Assembly (NCBI GenBank): GCA_003170275.1
Contig: PNAM01000010.1
Span: forward strand, 1 to 64,000
DNA: 64,000 nucleotides
From: Myxococcales bacterium
GTDB lineage: Bacteria > Myxococcota_A > Polyangia > Palsa-1104
Direction of reading: 5' to 3'
The number at the start of each line of letters is the position of its first letter. The stretch's first letter is position 1. Below, one piece after another: positions 49,697-59,794 of the stretch. Both the position numbers and the translations under genes were made by a program. The notes below the pieces were generated by a model, which was not told the origin of the DNA, made no database searches, and saw nothing but the letters and a program-made list of their open reading frames with translations.

Positions 49697-51373
49697 TTAT
49701 CCGTCCGAGTCCGGGTCGCTCTTGGCGTCTTGCGCCGAGTAGCACACCAGCGCGCGCGGCCCCGAGCGCGAGGCCGCGTAGGCGACGGCCGAGCCGAGGC
49801 CGGGATCTTCGAGCTGCGCGGTGGCCACCTGCAGGCCGGCGGAGCGCAGCTGCGCCTCGAGCGCGTCGTCGGCGAGGTATGGGGTCTTGACCCCGCCGGT
49901 CATCTCCGAGCGGCGGTTGACCACCAGCACGTGCAGCACCTCGCGGCGCGCGATCGCGTTGTCGAGCACGCCCAGCAGCTCCGAGTGGTAGTGGTTGGTG
50001 TCGCCGATCAGCGCCACCGAGAGCGGCGCGCCGGCGCCTGAGCGCTCCTCCATCTCGAGCGCTTCGGAGAGCGCGCCGGCTATAGGCGCGGCCGAGCCCA
50101 TGTGCATCTTCACGTCGATCAGCCGCTCGCGAATTCCGAGCACGCCGGTGTTGCCCGGATCGGCCACCAGCATGGTCGGGCGCTCCAGGCCGCGCAGCGC
50201 GCGCAAGAGCGTGAGGCGCGGATCGGCGGCGGCGAAGCCCTTCATCTGCGCGCGCGTGCGGGCGACGAACAGCGGCCAGGGCTCGCCGTCGTCGACGCCG
50301 ATGCCCGCCGCCGCGTCGTAGATCGCGCGCCAGCTCACCGCGTCGCGCGGCATCACGTCGGCCTCGGCGCGCACCCGGCCGCCGAACCGTCCGAGCGTCA
50401 GCTCGAGTCGATCGTCGTCGAGGGATAGCGGCCGTGCCCCGCCCGCGCCGCGCACCCGGCAGCTCAGCCCCTCGCGATGCGCGAGCGCCTGGATCGCGTG
50501 CTCGAGGAACGGCGCGCCCTCTTCGAGCACCAGCACGTTGTCGCGCCCGCGCAGAAACTCGATCAGCCGCGCGCGCGGCAGCGGCCACGACGCGCCCAGC
50601 CGCAGCGTCGGCAGCCGCCGCGCCCACGCGCGCGCCTGCGCCCGCGCGCCCAGGTGGCCGGCCACGATCACCGCGTGCTTGCCCTCGCCGATCGCGCCCG
50701 ACTGCACGCACAGCGCGTCGACCAGCGGCTGCAGCTGCGCCAGCCGGCGCGCGCGCTTCTCGACGTGAAAGCGATAGGAGCCGGCGGTGCAGATGTACGG
50801 CCCGCCCGAGCGCGAGAACGCCGCCGAGGTGTCGGGCAGATCGGGCGGTAGCTCGTTGACCGGCGCCTTGAGCTCGAGGCCGCGCGTGCCGGTGCGCAAG
50901 AGCATCGGCATGTTGGTGCGCAACGAGGCGCCGACCGCCACGCGGGTGAGGTGGTACAGCTCGTCGGGCGCGGCCGCCTCGAGCTGCGCCAGGTGCGCGA
51001 CGTCGGCCAGCGTCGAGCGGTTGTCCTGCGCGTTCTGCGAGGTCTTGGGCGCCGGGTCCACGCCCTCGAGCAAGAGGCAGGCTGAGCGCAGCTCGTTGAC
51101 CACGCCGAAGGTGGCCAGCGTGTCGAGCGCCACGTTCACGCCCACGTGCTTCATGAGCGCGCAGGTGTTGTTGCCCGAGAGCAGCGCGCCGCCCAGCGCC
51201 AGCGACATGGCCACGTGCTCGTTCACCGCGTAGCGATGCGTCACCGTCGACGGCGGCTTGTGCGCGTCGAGCAGCATCTCGAGCCGGGTGAGCGGCGAGC
51301 CGGGGAACGACCACGCCCGCTTCATGCGCGCCGCGGTCAGGCCGCGCACCAGCGCCTCGTTGCCGCTCAGCAA
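49697..51373 (-). CDS. IorA-like ThDP-dependent 2-oxoacid ferredoxin oxidoreductase subunit lacking Fe-S domain
   Basis: 558 residues from the TTG at 51371-51373, whose AAGGAG lies eight bases upstream inside the preceding gene. N-terminal LLSGNEALVRGLTAA and YAVNEHVAMSLALGGA match the pyrimidine-binding half of indolepyruvate ferredoxin oxidoreductase alpha. The C-terminal GDTNHYHSELLGVLDNAI and LVVNRRSEMTGG is the ThDP/Mg site (GD...VxNRxxxMTG). IorA usually ends with a 2x[4Fe-4S] ferredoxin domain; this one ends without it. Substrate unknown. Coupled to a small Cys-rich gene that could supply electron transfer. Confidence 0.75.
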   Translation of the reverse strand: MLSGNEALVRGLTAARMKRAWSFPGSPLTRLEMLLDAHKPPSTVTHRYAVNEHVAMSLALGGALLSGNNTCALMKHVGVNVALDTLATFGVVNELRSACLLLEGVDPAPKTSQNAQDNRSTLADVAHLAQLEAAAPDELYHLTRVAVGASLRTNMPMLLRTGTRGLELKAPVNELPPDLPDTSAAFSRSGGPYICTAGSYRFHVEKRARRLAQLQPLVDALCVQSGAIGEGKHAVIVAGHLGARAQARAWARRLPTLRLGASWPLPRARLIEFLRGRDNVLVLEEGAPFLEHAIQALAHREGLSCRVRGAGGARPLSLDDDRLELTLGRFGGRVRAEADVMPRDAVSWRAIYDAAAGIGVDDGEPWPLFVARTRAQMKGFAAADPRLTLLRALRGLERPTMLVADPGNTGVLGIRERLIDVKMHMGSAAPIAGALSEALEMEERSGAGAPLSVALIGDTNHYHSELLGVLDNAIARREVLHVLVVNRRSEMTGGVKTPYLADDALEAQLRSAGLQVATAQLEDPGLGSAVAYAASRSGPRALVCYSAQDAKSDPDSDG

Positions 51374-51624
51374 AGCTCGAACTCCTTGCAGAAGTCGATC
51401 AGCGGCACCGCGCGGGTCTCGTGGTGATCCTTGCGATGCACGTCGGTCGGCCAGAAGTGACGGCAGCTCGATTGCGCGGCGTCGAAGTGGCCGCAGTCCT
51501 CGCAGCAAAAGCGCAGCGAGTACCGAACGCTCTCCTCCTCGAAGTCGGGGGTCCGCGTGATCCGCACCGACAGCAGGATGATCGTTTGTCGCCCGCGCGT
51601 CAATGTCGTGGGCCGGTGGTGCAT
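51367..51624 (-). CDS. Small Cys-rich protein coupled to the IorA-like gene
   Basis: 85 residues; the N-terminal 30 are variable and the start is uncertain. The second half is packed with metal-ligand candidates: RFCCEDCGHFD, SSCRHFWP, DFCKEFELC (seven Cys plus several His), suggesting zinc or iron-sulfur binding. Its stop overlaps the start of the IorA-like gene (the TTG lies two bases upstream in the stop region), so coupled translation is likely. Divergent from hslO with 17 bp between starts. Confidence 0.6.
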   Translation of the reverse strand: MHHRPTTLTRGRQTIILLSVRITRTPDFEEESVRYSLRFCCEDCGHFDAAQSSCRHFWPTDVHRKDHHETRAVPLIDFCKEFELC

Positions 51625-51641
51625 GTTATGCTCGCGACGAG

Positions 51642-52555
51642 ATGCCCGAGGGAACCGACCACCTGATTCGCGCGATCGTGCGCGAGGCCAACGTGCGGCT
51701 GTGCTGCACCGTCACCACCGGCGTGGTGGCCGACGCGGCGCGCCGGCACGGGCTGTCCCCGGCGGCGACCTGCGCGGTGGGACGGGCGCTGACCTCCGGC
51801 CTGTTGCTGGCGACCCTCACCAAGGGCGGCGAACGGGTGACGCTGCAGCTCACCGGCGACGGGCCGATCGGCTCGATCACCGTCGACGCGGTGGACGGCG
51901 CGGTGCGCGGCTATCCCGCCCATCCGACCGCCGGGCCGGATCCCGCGCCCGGCACGCACCGCTGCGCAGTGTCGGCCACGCTGGGCCGCAACGGGGTGGT
52001 CAACGTGCTGCGCGATCTCGGGCTCAAGGAGCTGTACCAGGGCCAGGTGTCGCTGGTGACCGGCGAGATCGACGAGGACGTCGAGGCCTACCTGCGTTCG
52101 AGCGAGCAGATCCCGTCGGCGCTCGGCTGCGAGGTGGTGCTCGATGCCGGCGGGCAGGTGGCGGCGGCGGGCGGCATCCTGGTGCAGGCGCTGCCCGACG
52201 GAGACGCCGACGCGGTGCGCGAGGTGCAGCACGCGCTGCGCACCGGACGGCTGTTCGAGGTGCTGTCGACGGGCGGCGCGCGCTCGGCCCGCGCGCTCGC
52301 CGAGCAGGTCTACACCATGGGCACCATCGAGGTGATCGGCGACGAGCGCGAGGTGCGCTTTCAGTGCCGCTGCTCGCAGGAGCGCATCGGCGAGATGCTC
52401 TCGCTGTTGACCACGGTGGATCTCGACGAGATGATAGCCGAGGGCAAGCCGGCCGAGATCACCTGCAACTACTGCAACACGAAATATCAGATCGAGCGCC
52501 CCGAGCTGGAGAGGATCCGCTCGCTGGTGGCCGGCGGGCCGCGCCAAAGCAATTG

Positions 52556-52556
<1 letters not shown>
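51642..52556 (+). CDS. hslO: Redox-regulated chaperone Hsp33
   Basis: Holdase activated by oxidation: releases zinc and forms disulfides under stress. 304 residues from the ATG at 51642-51644; an upstream in-frame start at 51603 would overlap the opposing gene. Zinc-ligand pairs near the C-terminus are CRC (QCRCSQE) and CNYC (TCNYCNT), the CxC-x27-32-CxxC Hsp33 signature. The N-terminal domain has the usual TVTTGVVADAARRHGL and ATCAVGRALTSGLLLA patterns. Heads a tight operon with psuG and the pseudouridine synthase. Confidence 0.94.
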
Positions 52557-53481
<925 letters not shown>

Positions 53482-53482
<1 letters not shown>

Positions 53483-54342
53483 TGGCGAAGAAGAAGCTGC
53501 TCACAGCGGCGATGAGCGATCCGGTCGAGCTCGACGCGCTGATCGCCGCCCGGCTCGAGATCGCGCACAGCGCGGCGACCGCGTTGGTGGTGCGTGGCGC
53601 GGTGCAGGTAGACGGGCGGCGCGCCTCGGATCCGAACGCGCAGATCGTGCCGGGCGCCCGACTCACCGTGTATCTGCCCGAAGACGCCGCCGCCAGCGAC
53701 GAGCCGGCGATCGTCTTCGCGTTTCGCGATGCGTTCGTCGCGGTGGTCGACAAGCCGGCGGGGATGCCGTCGCAGGCGACCCGCGCCGACGCGGCCTCGG
53801 CGCTCGACGCGCGCGTGCAGGCCGAGCTGCCCGACGCGCGCATGATGCACCGGCTCGATCGGGACGCATCGGGGCTGGTGCTGTTCGCGCTCGATCCCGA
53901 CGCGCGCGCGCCGCTGCAGCGAGCGCTCGAGCTGGGCAAGATCGACCGCCGCTACGTGGCGGTGGTGTCGGGCCATCTCGAGGGCGAGGGGCGCATCGCA
54001 CTGCGCATCGGGCGCGACGCCCATGACGAACGACGGCGGCTGGCGCACCCGGAATCGACCGACACCGGCCAGGCCGCGGTCACCTTGTGGAAGGCGCTGC
54101 GCCACGGCGCGACCTCGACGGTGCTCGAGCTCACCCTCGAGACCGGCCGCACGCACCAGCTGCGCGTGCACCTGTCGGCGCTCGGCCATCCGATCCTCGG
54201 CGATCGTCTGTACGGCGGCGCGCCCGCCGAGCGGCTGTGCTTGCACGCCGAGCACCTGTCGCTGCGCCACCCGATGGGGCGGCGGCGCATCGTGGTCAGC
54301 TCGCCCGCGCCCGCCGCGCTCTTGGCCGACAGCCCGCCTTGA
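53482..54342 (+). CDS. RluA-family pseudouridine synthase
   Basis: 286 residues beginning MAKKKLLTA. N-terminal S4-like part (LDALIAARLEIAHSAATALVVRGAVQVDGRR), then the catalytic pocket HRLDRDASGLVL (the RluA motif HRLDxxTSG, with Ala for Thr and the catalytic Asp), then VALDKPAGMPS-like (VVDKPAGMPSQ) and GRTHQLRVHL. Isomerises uridine to pseudouridine in rRNA or tRNA; the target site is unknown. In one operon with psuG, which breaks pseudouridine monophosphate down, so the operon holds both synthesis and recycling. Confidence 0.9.
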
Positions 54343-54374
54343 CAAGCCCGCGCGGCTGGAATCTGCTCTCGGCC

Positions 54375-55514
54375 ATGCGCACGCTCGCCGCCGCCCTCTA
54401 CGTCCTGACCGCCACGGCCGCCCGCGCCGACGCGCCCAAGCCGATCGCCAGCTACAAGGTGGACTCGAGCGCCTTCATCGACGATCCGTTCGCGCTGCGC
54501 GACGACGGCAAGGCGCTGGCGTACCTGAGCACCGACGGCGCGAGCGCGTCGCAGCTGCACCTCGCGGAGGTGCCGGCGGGCGCCAAACCCGAGGCGGTCA
54601 TCCCCGGCCTGGCGGTCAACACCGTCGCGCTCTACTGGCTCGGGCCCGACCGCGTGCTGGCGGTCGCGCGCGATGCCGACAAGCAGATCGCCACCGGGCA
54701 GGTGTACACGTCGAAGGGGCCGACCAAGGAGAAGCTCGGGCCCGTCGAGGAGATCGCGCTCGGCACGATCGACGGCAAGCCGGCGGTGGTGACCTACACG
54801 CGCCGCGAAAAGGGTCCGGTCGAGATCCTGCTCGCGGCGTACGCGCGCGACACGATGAAGCCGCTGGCGAAGAAGAGCTACAAGGAGGACGCCGACGGCC
54901 GGATCGCGGCGCCCGGCGGGCCGTACAAGGTCTTGTGGTGGCGCGACGGCTTCACCGCGGCGGCGGCGCTCAAGGCGGGCGAGTTCGACAAGGCCAAGGA
55001 CATGCGGCGGCCCGATCGCTTCGCGCGGCTCGACGTGTTCAAGGGCAAGATCACCGAAGAGAGGGAGATCGAGGACGTGCTCGGCTTCGCGCAGGTGGGC
55101 ATCGAGCACAAGAAGCACCCCAACGAGAAATCGTTCGTGCACCTGTCCGAGGACCACAAGAAGCTGCTGCTCGCCGACCAGCTCGAAGATCGCGAGCTCA
55201 CCCTCGCGCGACCGCTGTTCATGTACGACAACACCACGCTCGGCTATCAGCTGCTCGACGACGGACGCATGGCGGTCTCGGCGACCGTCGACCCGACCAA
55301 TCCGCCGGCGCTGCAGCGCAAGAAGGTCGATCCGGACGACTTCGATCTCTACCTGGTCGATCCGAAGAGCCTGGCGGCGACCCGGGTGCTGCAGCTAGCG
55401 GGCGAAAACCGGCCGACGGTGTGGCGCATCGCCGCCGCGCGACTGGCGCTGCTCCGCAAGTCCAAGGGCTTCGATCGCGGCGGCGTGGTAATCGAGGTCT
55501 ACGACCTTCACTAG
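54375..55514 (+). CDS. Exported propeller-like protein
   Basis: 379 residues from the ATG at 54375-54377 with a signal peptide cut after ARA. Repeating propeller-like blades (DDGKALAYLSTDGASASQLHLAE, WLGPDRVLAVARDADK, LSEDHKKLLLADQLEDREL, YQLLDDGRMAVSATVD) suggest a TolB/WD40-like domain; no catalytic residues. Thirty-two bp after the pseudouridine synthase. Shares its stop (CTAG, read on both strands) with the opposing MFS gene. Confidence 0.65.
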   Translation: MRTLAAALYVLTATAARADAPKPIASYKVDSSAFIDDPFALRDDGKALAYLSTDGASASQLHLAEVPAGAKPEAVIPGLAVNTVALYWLGPDRVLAVARDADKQIATGQVYTSKGPTKEKLGPVEEIALGTIDGKPAVVTYTRREKGPVEILLAAYARDTMKPLAKKSYKEDADGRIAAPGGPYKVLWWRDGFTAAAALKAGEFDKAKDMRRPDRFARLDVFKGKITEEREIEDVLGFAQVGIEHKKHPNEKSFVHLSEDHKKLLLADQLEDRELTLARPLFMYDNTTLGYQLLDDGRMAVSATVDPTNPPALQRKKVDPDDFDLYLVDPKSLAATRVLQLAGENRPTVWRIAAARLALLRKSKGFDRGGVVIEVYDLH

Positions 55515-56731
55515 GTCGCCCGGCGCAGCTCGCGCAGGGCAAACGGGGTGAGCACCAGCGCGCACAGCACCGCCAGCCCGACGAACACCTGGAACAGCGC
55601 CGGCCAGCCGTAGTGCGCAGCGACGTACGCGGTCACCGCGCCCTGGGCGATCGCGCCTACGGAGCCCACACCATTAATGATACCGGCCGCGGTGCCGGCC
55701 GCGTGCTCGCCGCCCAGATCTTGCGCGGCGGTCGACGAGACCAGCGCGTCGGGGCCGAAGAGCATGAAGCCGACCAGCGCCATCGCCGCGAAATTTGCGA
55801 CCGGGCCGATCGCGGCGGCGACCGAGTACACGTACAGCGCGCCCGCGAGGCCCAGGCTCATGGCCACCAGCACCGGGCCGCGACGTCCGGTCAGGCGATC
55901 GGACGCCGCGCCCGCAGCGACGGCGCCGGCGACGCCGCCGGCCTCGAACGAGAGCGACAGATACCCGGCGTTGCCTTCGGAATAGCCGAGCTCTTTGTGC
56001 AGATAGAGCGGCAGCCAGAAGAGCAGGCTGTAGCGGATCAGCTTGAGGCAGAAGTAGGCCGCGCCCAGGTTCCAGACCAGCGGCTGGCGCAGCGCGGCGA
56101 GCGACGAGTCGAGCGAGGCGCGCCAGTCGCGCGGCGGCTGGCTTGCGTGTGTGACCGGGCGCTCGTGCAGCCACAGGAAGATCGCGACGCCGACCGCGGC
56201 GGTCCAGGCGGCGGGCACGAAGAACGCCGCGCGCCAACCCCAGGTGACCAGCAGGCGCGTCGCGAGCGCGGTGGCGACGAGGCCGCCGACCTGGTAGCAG
56301 GTCGACCAAAGGCCCATCACCTTGCCGCGCTCGGCGGCGCCGAACCACGGGGTCATCGCCTTGACGGTGCCCGGCCAGCCGGTGGACTGCGCGACGCCGT
56401 TGATCGCGAACGCGACCGCGAACACCGCACCGGTCGACGAGGCGCCGAACACGGTGGTCGCGGCGGCGGACAACAGCATGCCGGCGGCGAGCAGGCGGCG
56501 CGGGCCGAAGGCGTCGCACAGAAAGCCGCTGGCGAACTGACCGGCGGCGTAGGCGATCAGAAAGCCGGTGTCGATCGCGCTCAAGGTCTCGAGCGAGAGT
56601 TGAAACGCGTCCTGCAGGTGGCTCTTCGAGACCGAGAGCTGCTTGCGGCATAGATAATAGGAGGCGTAGGCGATCCAGGTGAGCGCGAAGACGCGCACGC
56701 GCGCTCGGCGATCGGGAGCCTGCGAACTCAC
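55511..56731 (-). CDS. OPA-type MFS transporter (GlpT/UhpC-like)
   Basis: 406 residues from the GTG at 56729-56731; an upstream ATG (56801-56803) is possible but only lengthens the N-terminus. FALTWIAYASYYLCRKQLSVSK at the start matches the organophosphate:phosphate antiporter family signature (RxxYYLxRxNFS). Twelve membrane helices; loop 2-3 FLCDAFGPRRLLAAGML. OPA members exchange glycerol-3-phosphate or hexose-6-phosphate for phosphate; the substrate cannot be fixed by eye. Divergent from comM. Confidence 0.85.
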   Translation of the reverse strand: MSSQAPDRRARVRVFALTWIAYASYYLCRKQLSVSKSHLQDAFQLSLETLSAIDTGFLIAYAAGQFASGFLCDAFGPRRLLAAGMLLSAAATTVFGASSTGAVFAVAFAINGVAQSTGWPGTVKAMTPWFGAAERGKVMGLWSTCYQVGGLVATALATRLLVTWGWRAAFFVPAAWTAAVGVAIFLWLHERPVTHASQPPRDWRASLDSSLAALRQPLVWNLGAAYFCLKLIRYSLLFWLPLYLHKELGYSEGNAGYLSLSFEAGGVAGAVAAGAASDRLTGRRGPVLVAMSLGLAGALYVYSVAAAIGPVANFAAMALVGFMLFGPDALVSSTAAQDLGGEHAAGTAAGIINGVGSVGAIAQGAVTAYVAAHYGWPALFQVFVGLAVLCALVLTPFALRELRRAT

Positions 56732-56863
56732 GCGCGCACCATACTCCGATCCGGCTGCCGGACGCTGATTCGCGGTTCGGACGACCCCGCCGGTTTTTCG
56801 CATCGCAAGTGCGCGAATGAATTGATCGCGAGCTTCGGCACGCCGCGTGCTCAACCGCGCGTC

Positions 56864-58381
56864 GTGCTTGCCAAGGTCCAGTCAGCCGGCGTCCTCGGAG
56901 TGGAGGCGTTCGGAGTGTGCGCGGAGGTCGACGTCGGCAACGGGCTGCCCGGCTATTCGATGGTCGGGCTCGGCGCCAGCGCCGTGAAGGAGGGCGGCGT
57001 GCGCGTGCGCGCGGCGCTCGAGCACTCGGGGTGGAAGCTGCCGCCGCGGCGGGTGACGGTGAACCTGGCGCCGGCCGACGTGCGCAAGGATGGCGCGGCG
57101 TTCGATCTGCCGATCGCGGTGGGAATCCTCGCCGCGCAGGAGGTGGTGCCGCGCGCGGCGCTCGAGGGCGTGCTGTTCCTCGGCGAGCTGTCGTTCGACG
57201 GATCGCTGCGGCGCATCGCCGGCGGGCTGCCGGTGGCGCTGTTCGCGCGCTCGCTCGGGGTGCGCGCGCTGGTGCTGCCGCGCGCGTGCGCCGCGGAGGC
57301 GGGCATGCTGCCCGAGGTGCCGGTGCTCGCCGCAGGCTCGCTGCCCGAGGTCGCCGCGTGGCTCAACGGGCAGTGCGAGCTCGAGCGCGCCAGCCAGGTG
57401 CGGACCGGCGGCCTGCCGCCCGACGACAACGATCTGTCGGATGTGCGCGGGCAGGAGTACACCAAGCTGGCGCTCGAGGTCGCGGCGGCCGGCGGGCACA
57501 ACCTGCTGCTCGTCGGTGCGCCGGGCTCGGGCAAGAGCATGCTGGCGCGCCGGCTGCCGACCATCCTGCCGCCGCTCGGCGAGGAAGAAGCGCTCGAGAC
57601 CAGCGCGATCTACTCGGCGGCCGGCAAGCTCGACGGCGGCGGCCTGGTGCGGCGACGGCCGTTCCGAGCGCCGCACCACGACGTCTCGGTGGCGGGCCTG
57701 GTCGGCGGCGGGCAGGTGCCGCGCCCGGGCGAGATCTCGCTGGCGCACAACGGCGTCTTGTTTCTCGACGAGCTGCCCGAGTTCCAGCGGGCCACGCTCG
57801 AGGCGCTGCGCCAGCCGCTCGAGGAGCGCACCATCACCATCGTCCGTGCGCGCGCCAGCGTGCGCTTGCCGGCTTCGTTCGCGCTGGTCGGGGCGATGAA
57901 CCCGTGTCCGTGCGGATACCACGGCTCGTCGGTGCGCGCGTGCACCTGCGATCCCAAGAGCGTGCGGCGCTATCGCGCGCGCATCTCCGGACCGCTGCTC
58001 GACCGTTTCGATCTGCAGGTCTACGTGCCGCAGGTCGACTTCAAGGAGCTCACCGACGAGCGCGCAGGCGAACCGTCGGCGACGGTGCGCGCCCGGGTGC
58101 TCGAAGCGCGCGTGCGGCAGCAGGATCGGCTGCTCGGCACGCGCCTGCACTCCAACGCGCAGATGGGCCCGCGCGACATCGCCCGCTGGTGCCGGCTCGA
58201 CGGCGAATCGATGCGCCACCTCGGCGAGGTGGTGAAGCGTCGCGGGATGACCGCGCGCGGCGTCCATCGCCTGCTCAAGGTCTCGCGCACGTTGGCCGAC
58301 CTGGCCGGCCGGGACGCGGTGTCCCGGATCGATCTGCAGAGCGCGATCGACTTTCGCGTGCTCGATCAGGAGGTGTTGTGA
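56864..58381 (+). CDS. comM: YifB/ComM-family Mg-chelatase-like AAA+ ATPase
   Basis: 505 residues from the GTG that matches the family's usual start (VLAKVQSAGVLGVEAF). N-terminal ChlI-like domain, Walker A GAPGSGKS (about 220), FLDELPEF as Walker B with arginine finger later, and the zinc-like NPCPCGYHGSSVRACTC motif followed by Mg-chelatase-like C-terminal helices. ComM is a branch-migration helicase that extends donor DNA during natural transformation. The upstream in-frame TTG would add 14 residues. The stop overlaps the ATG of the next gene. Confidence 0.92.
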   Translation: MLAKVQSAGVLGVEAFGVCAEVDVGNGLPGYSMVGLGASAVKEGGVRVRAALEHSGWKLPPRRVTVNLAPADVRKDGAAFDLPIAVGILAAQEVVPRAALEGVLFLGELSFDGSLRRIAGGLPVALFARSLGVRALVLPRACAAEAGMLPEVPVLAAGSLPEVAAWLNGQCELERASQVRTGGLPPDDNDLSDVRGQEYTKLALEVAAAGGHNLLLVGAPGSGKSMLARRLPTILPPLGEEEALETSAIYSAAGKLDGGGLVRRRPFRAPHHDVSVAGLVGGGQVPRPGEISLAHNGVLFLDELPEFQRATLEALRQPLEERTITIVRARASVRLPASFALVGAMNPCPCGYHGSSVRACTCDPKSVRRYRARISGPLLDRFDLQVYVPQVDFKELTDERAGEPSATVRARVLEARVRQQDRLLGTRLHSNAQMGPRDIARWCRLDGESMRHLGEVVKRRGMTARGVHRLLKVSRTLADLAGRDAVSRIDLQSAIDFRVLDQEVL

Positions 58382-58752
58382 TGTCGACCCGGCGGCTGCA
58401 CGACTGCTTCGCGGTGCACAAGAAGTTGGCCGGCAGCGCGATCCTGCTGGCGCGCCGGCTCGGAAGCTGGGGGCACGAAGCCGATCAGCTGCGTCTCGGC
58501 GCTTCGTGCATCCAGATCGCCGCCGAGCGCGCGCTGGCGGCGCATTCGGAGCGTGAGGCGATCCTCGGCTGGAGCGAATGCGAGCTGGGCGACCGGCAGA
58601 TTCGCGGCGCGACCTACCGCGCGCTGGCGCTCGGCCGCATCGGCAACGGGGAGTACGACGAGACCTTCGACGCGGCGATCGTCGCCGCGCGCATACGACG
58701 CGACGAGCTGTTGCGCCTCCGGAGACGGATGCGCGTGATGACCGTGATCTGA
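58381..58752 (+). CDS. Small helical protein between comM and recA
   Basis: 123 residues, coupled to comM by TGATG. Predicted four long helices with no catalytic motif ([38 protein letters not shown], and the Arg-rich tail [15 protein letters not shown]). The helical layout resembles the four-helix-bundle (IVP/S23) family only loosely. In transformation gene neighbourhoods small helical partners of ComM are known, but no homology is established. Followed 26 bp later by recA. Confidence 0.5.
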   Translation: MSTRRLHDCFAVHKKLAGSAILLARRLGSWGHEADQLRLGASCIQIAAERALAAHSEREAILGWSECELGDRQIRGATYRALALGRIGNGEYDETFDAAIVAARIRRDELLRLRRRMRVMTVI

Positions 58753-58778
58753 ACCGACCACCCACCCAAGGAGCTCCC

Positions 58779-59455
<677 letters not shown>

Positions 59456-59468
<13 letters not shown>

Positions 59469-59638
59469 TGGACCTCGCCCGCCAGGCGGGATGGCTCGCT
59501 TCGCTAGCCTATGCGGCCGGCTTCAAGCGCGTGGGGCGGATCTACTTCGCCGACGTCGTGCTGGCCCTGACCGAAGAGCGGAACGCCGTCGTGGTCATGA
59601 GCGGGCCACTCCCAGGCTCACACCAACGCCAACATTGA
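59456..59638 (+). CDS. Small ORF in the recA-disrupting segment
   Basis: 60 residues ([22 protein letters not shown]...), preceded by AGGAAAG eight bases upstream. Just before it, frame +1 relative to recA encodes a fragment ending [23 protein letters not shown], which looks like the tail of another gene with a zinc-ribbon CxxC. Both are probably pieces of a phage or plasmid gene cluster. No function assigned. Confidence 0.35.
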
Positions 59639-59794
59639 ACTTCGCGACGCGCGTGCTCAATCGTCGCGCACTCGGTCCCCCCTGGCAGCCTTGCGCTGGT
59701 GTGTTCCCGCGTGCAGACGTTCCGAATCGCGTGTTCGACTTTGGGCGGAAACCAGCGCATTCTTCACGCTCCGCCGAGCGGTTGGAGAGTAGTA

